A DNA stretch of 34,810 nucleotides, from positions 1 through 34,810 of the forward strand of contig JBKHJA010000012.1 of assembly GCA_046538375.1 (NCBI GenBank), written 5' to 3'. Below, in pieces: positions 32,304-34,810 of the stretch. This DNA is from JBKHJA01 sp046538375. Lineage in GTDB: Bacteria > Acidobacteriota > Aminicenantia > Aminicenantales > Aminicenantaceae. The first letter of the stretch is position 1, and every line of letters begins with the position of its first letter. The notes beneath the pieces were generated by a model. The model ran no database searches. It was not told the DNA's origin and saw only the letters and a program-made list of their open reading frames with translations. The translations under genes and the position numbers were made by a program.

Positions 32304-33824
32304 CTAGAAATATTTATCCATCATCCGGTACTGGATGGCCTCGGAAAGGTGAGCAGGGCTGATTTCGTCTTCACCTTCCAAGTCTGCGATGGACCGGGCC
32401 ACTTTCAAAACCCGGGTGTAACCCCTGGCGCTGAAACCCAATCGATTCACAGCCATTTCTAAAAGCTCTTTTCCTTTATCATCCACACCACAGAATTTTT
32501 TCACTTCTTTGTTTCTCATGTGGGCATTGCAGTAGATATTTTTCCCCGTGAATCTTTTCAGTTGTTTTTCTCTGGCCTTTACCACCCTTTCCCTTATCCT
32601 GTCTGAACATTCACCTTCGGTTCTGGAAACAATGTGTCTAAATTCCACTCTGGGCACTTCCACCTGAATGTCGATACGATCCAGAAGAGGACCGGAAATC
32701 TTAGAATAATAGCGGATTCTCTGATGGTCTGTGCATTGGATACCCGAAGAGAGAAAGCTTCCATACGCATCTTCACAGGTATTCATGGCCGCCGCCAACA
32801 TGAAAGAAGAAGGGAAAATCACACTCATGGAGGCCCTGGAAACAGTTACCTTCCCGTCTTCCACCGGCTGTCTCAAATCCTCCAGCACCCTCCTGCGGAA
32901 TTCAGGAAGCTCATCCAGAAACAGAACTCCACGATGGGCCAGGCTGACCTCTCCGGGCCTGGGAATGACGCCCCCACCTATCATTCCTGCATCGGAGATA
33001 GTGTGATGGGGAGCCCGAAAAGGCCTTTCTCCAACTGCTCCTTTATCCTTCAAAAGACCTGCGGCACTGTAGATCTGAGTCACCTGTATGATTTCGTCAA
33101 AAGTCATGGGAGGCAGAATGGAAGGAAGCCTTCGAGCCAGCATGGTCTTTCCAGCTCCCGGGGGACCGATCAAAAGCACATTATGAGCGCCGGCAGCAGC
33201 CACTTCTAAGGCTCTTTTGACATGCTGCTGACCTCTTATTTCCTGAAAATCAAGCTCATAATTTGGCTGGGGCAAAAGTTCTGACAGCGAATACTCAGAA
33301 GCCGCCACGGCTTGAGGATCACTGAGAAGCTTCACCACCTGGACCATATTCTCCATCCCATAAATATGAAGGCCTTCCACCAAAGCTGCTTCTTTCTCAT
33401 TTCCTTTGGGGACAACGATTCCTTTAAATCTTTTTTTCTTGGCCAGAACAGCGGCAGCCAGAATGCCCTTGCCCGGTTTTAGGCTCCCATCCAAGGCCAA
33501 TTCTCCTAAAAACAAGTAACTTTTCAGCCTTTCTGGGGGAAATAGACCCAGATGCGCCAAAAATCCCAGAGAAATGGGAAGATCAAAGGCAGGACCTTCT
33601 TTCCGCCGGTCTGCCGGGGCCAAATTAATGGTGATTTTTCGAGAAGGAAATTCATACCCACAATTTTTTAAGGCAGCCCTCACCCTCTCTTTGCTCTCCC
33701 GCACTGACGCATCCGGTAATCCTACAGTGATAAATGTAGGAAGACCCAAAGAAATATCCACTTCCACATCCACCAGGTAAGCCTCGATCCCCATCAAAGA
33801 AGCACTGGCAATCTTAAACAGCAT
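32304..33824 (-). CDS. comM: YifB/ComM-type Mg-chelatase-like AAA+ ATPase
   Basis: The 506-aa protein matches the YifB/ComM family. Its N-terminal domain (about 1-165; GLPTFITVGLPDASVRESKERVRAALKN, INLAPADRRKEGPAFDLP) is a ChlI-like, Lon-protease-like fold. The central AAA+ core has Walker A GPPGAGKTML (about 218-227), FLDELPEF as Walker B and a C-terminal Mg-chelatase helical domain (ARGYTRVLKVARSIADLEG). In naturally transformable bacteria ComM is a branch-migration helicase that extends recombination of incoming DNA; other members have no known role. The start MLFKIASASLMGIEA fits the family, but no Shine-Dalgarno sequence precedes it; a palindrome occupies that site. Confidence 0.92.
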   Translation of the reverse strand: MLFKIASASLMGIEAYLVDVEVDISLGLPTFITVGLPDASVRESKERVRAALKNCGYEFPSRKITINLAPADRRKEGPAFDLPISLGFLAHLGLFPPERLKSYLFLGELALDGSLKPGKGILAAAVLAKKKRFKGIVVPKGNEKEAALVEGLHIYGMENMVQVVKLLSDPQAVAASEYSLSELLPQPNYELDFQEIRGQQHVKRALEVAAAGAHNVLLIGPPGAGKTMLARRLPSILPPMTFDEIIQVTQIYSAAGLLKDKGAVGERPFRAPHHTISDAGMIGGGVIPRPGEVSLAHRGVLFLDELPEFRRRVLEDLRQPVEDGKVTVSRASMSVIFPSSFMLAAAMNTCEDAYGSFLSSGIQCTDHQRIRYYSKISGPLLDRIDIQVEVPRVEFRHIVSRTEGECSDRIRERVVKAREKQLKRFTGKNIYCNAHMRNKEVKKFCGVDDKGKELLEMAVNRLGFSARGYTRVLKVARSIADLEGEDEISPAHLSEAIQYRMMDKYF

Positions 33825-33843
33825 ATTCGTCTAGTAGACGAAT
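33825..33843. promoter_or_regulatory. Perfect palindrome directly upstream of the comM start codon
   Basis: ATTCGTCTA-G-TAGACGAAT is a perfect inverted repeat with 9-bp arms around one base. It ends at the base before the comM ATG and takes the place where a ribosome-binding site should be. It lies just downstream of the predicted transcription start, fitting an operator or an mRNA hairpin. Confidence 0.6.
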
Positions 33844-33854
33844 GAAATGTAAAA

Positions 33855-33863
33855 ATTATATCA
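33855..33863 (-). promoter_or_regulatory. Extended -10 promoter of comM
   Basis: Read on the minus strand this is TGATATAAT: a perfect TATAAT with the TGn extension. It implies a start near 33848 and a leader of only about 24 nt, almost all of it the palindrome. No clear -35 hexamer is visible. Confidence 0.45.
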
Positions 33864-33892
33864 ACCCCAGGATTAAAGGAGAGTTAAAAAGA

Positions 33893-34681
33893 TTACTTTT
33901 TGGATTTTCCTGTGAATTCTTGGGCTAACTTATCTATTTCTTCCTCGATATCTCTTTGAGATTTGAATTTCATCTTAACAAACCGAATGGGCGTTACCCC
34001 GGCTTGGGTGCCGAATTCAATTTTTTCACCTTCATGCTTGGTGACTTCTTCCTCTATTTCCTTTTCCTTTTCTTGTTGTATTCTTTTTTCTCCTAAAACT
34101 TTTTCCCTCACCACCGGTACAGTTTGTCTGGAAATCTCCTTTAAAGTCTCGATAACACCTATTCCATGGATGGCAGAGGCTTCAACAAAGGGAAGTTTTC
34201 TTGGATTGAGCAGGTTATTGAAAGTTTCTACCGGAATAAGATTATCCAGATCCCGCTTGTTGTATTGGAAAACAAGAGGCACAGAATTCAAGTCGATGTT
34301 GTGTTCAAGCAGATTCCTTCTCAGCCCATCAAAATTTTCCAGGTTGGCATCAAGAAGAGGCACTTGAGAATCGGCCACAAAAACGATCCCATCAACCCCT
34401 TTCAGAACGCTCTTTCTGGAGGCTTCATAAAAGACTTGGCCGGGAACAGTCATCAGTTGGAAATGGATCTTGAAGTCTTTGATCTGTCCCGCTTTGACCG
34501 GAAGCAAATCAAAAAAAAAGGTCCTTTCTGTGTCAGTTTCCAGGCAAATCAAATCCCCTCGTGAATCCGAATCCAATTTTTCGTAGACATAGCGCAGATT
34601 GGTGGTCTTTCCGCTCAGCCCAGGCCCGTAGTAGACGATCTTTACGGCCAGGTTCTTGGTGGCATAGTTGACAAAAGCCAT
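33893..34681 (-). CDS. MglA-like Ras-family GTPase with C-terminal extension
   Basis: The 262-aa protein is a bacterial small GTPase of the MglA family, which sets cell polarity and controls motility or polar placement in myxobacteria and other diderms. It has the P-loop GPGLSGKTTN (19-28), VPGQVFY with the PGQ switch II region, GVDGIVFVADSQ and the NKRD base-recognition motif (about 141-144). Beyond about residue 195 is an extra stretch of some 65 residues, highly charged and likely coiled-coil, absent from Myxococcus MglA. An upstream gene ends 11 nt before its start, so the two likely form an operon; the usual partner MglB (Roadblock) is not recognisable in the visible fragment. Confidence 0.88.
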   Translation of the reverse strand: MAFVNYATKNLAVKIVYYGPGLSGKTTNLRYVYEKLDSDSRGDLICLETDTERTFFFDLLPVKAGQIKDFKIHFQLMTVPGQVFYEASRKSVLKGVDGIVFVADSQVPLLDANLENFDGLRRNLLEHNIDLNSVPLVFQYNKRDLDNLIPVETFNNLLNPRKLPFVEASAIHGIGVIETLKEISRQTVPVVREKVLGEKRIQQEKEKEIEEEVTKHEGEKIEFGTQAGVTPIRFVKMKFKSQRDIEEEIDKLAQEFTGKSKK

Positions 34682-34691
34682 ATTTTTCTAA

Positions 34692-34810
34692 TTATCCATT
34701 CCTCAGGTAACTCTTAACATAATCCCCAAATCCAGTCAAATTCTCAGGAAGGATGGTAAGCATCTTTTTTTCCGGGGTAAAAAGATGTTTGGGGATGGCT
34801 GAAGCGACCA
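34692..34810 (-). CDS. C-terminal fragment of an unidentified gene (runs off the window)
   Basis: The minus strand has an open frame from the window edge to a TAA at 34692-34694, coding 38 residues that end LTGFGDYVKSYLRNG. It stops 10 nt before the MglA-like ATG, so it is probably the upstream gene of the same operon. I do not recognise the family from this tail; a Roadblock/MglB-type regulator would be expected by context but nothing in these residues shows it. Confidence 0.45.
   Translation of the reverse strand, partial: VASAIPKHLFTPEKKMLTILPENLTGFGDYVKSYLRNG

Noticed and set aside
1..34810. CRISPR arrays, rRNA genes, prophage or transposase genes
   Set aside because: No regularly spaced repeats beyond the MraZ boxes, no rRNA-like sequence, and no integrase, transposase or phage structural protein among the reading frames.

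Overview
The window reads as a chromosomal stretch from a diderm (Gram-negative-type) bacterium of moderate GC. It encodes outer-membrane beta-barrel proteins, lipoprotein, Sec and Tat signal sequences, and a meso-diaminopimelate-type MurE. An archaeal-type fructose-1,6-bisphosphate aldolase/phosphatase, a DUF5916 protein, exported peptidases and a long MglA-like GTPase together suggest the Acidobacteriota/Aminicenantota neighbourhood. That placement is inference from gene content, not a phylogenetic result.

Layout. Positions 1-80 hold tRNA-Arg(UCG) on the minus strand. Positions 157-7409 are an accessory block: a DUF5916 outer-membrane protein, a divergent branched-chain-aminotransferase-like protein, an M28 peptidase homologue lacking key catalytic residues, a small gene remnant, a Tat-exported HisC-like aminotransferase and an orphan beta-barrel protein. 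Positions 7537-7628 are a large inverted repeat resembling a REP/MITE-type element. Positions 7764-13008 carry a periplasmic cyclophilin, a tiny membrane protein next to a DUF3800 protein, an M23 peptidase, the aldolase/phosphatase with its own promoter, and an overlapping NUDIX/DUF2007 pair.

Positions 13191-30178 are a complete-looking division and cell wall (dcw) operon. A sigma70-type promoter and three MraZ-box repeats precede mraZ-rsmH-ftsL-ftsI-murE-murF-mraY-murD-ftsW-murG-murC-ftsQ-ftsA-ftsZ. The genes are packed with 1-14 nt overlaps or spacers of a few nt. MurB and Ddl are missing from the usual slot between murC and ftsQ. The last gene, hutI (histidine degradation), starts inside the end of ftsZ. 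Together these genes make the UDP-MurNAc-pentapeptide, lipid I and lipid II, and the division machine that uses lipid II at the septum.

Positions 30266-34810 are all minus strand: a dodecin without the usual flavin-stacking tryptophan, an exported M20 amidohydrolase with an operator-like promoter and a long leader, a YifB/ComM-type ATPase whose whole 5' leader is a perfect palindrome, an MglA-like GTPase with a charged C-terminal extension, and the end of another gene.

I see no CRISPR array, no rRNA, no insertion sequence with a transposase and no prophage. Most of the window is ordinary core genome. The best candidates for something new are the degenerate M28 protein, the Tat-exported aminotransferase, the small membrane protein/DUF3800 pair, the ftsZ-hutI coupling, and the palindromes at the comM and M20 promoters.
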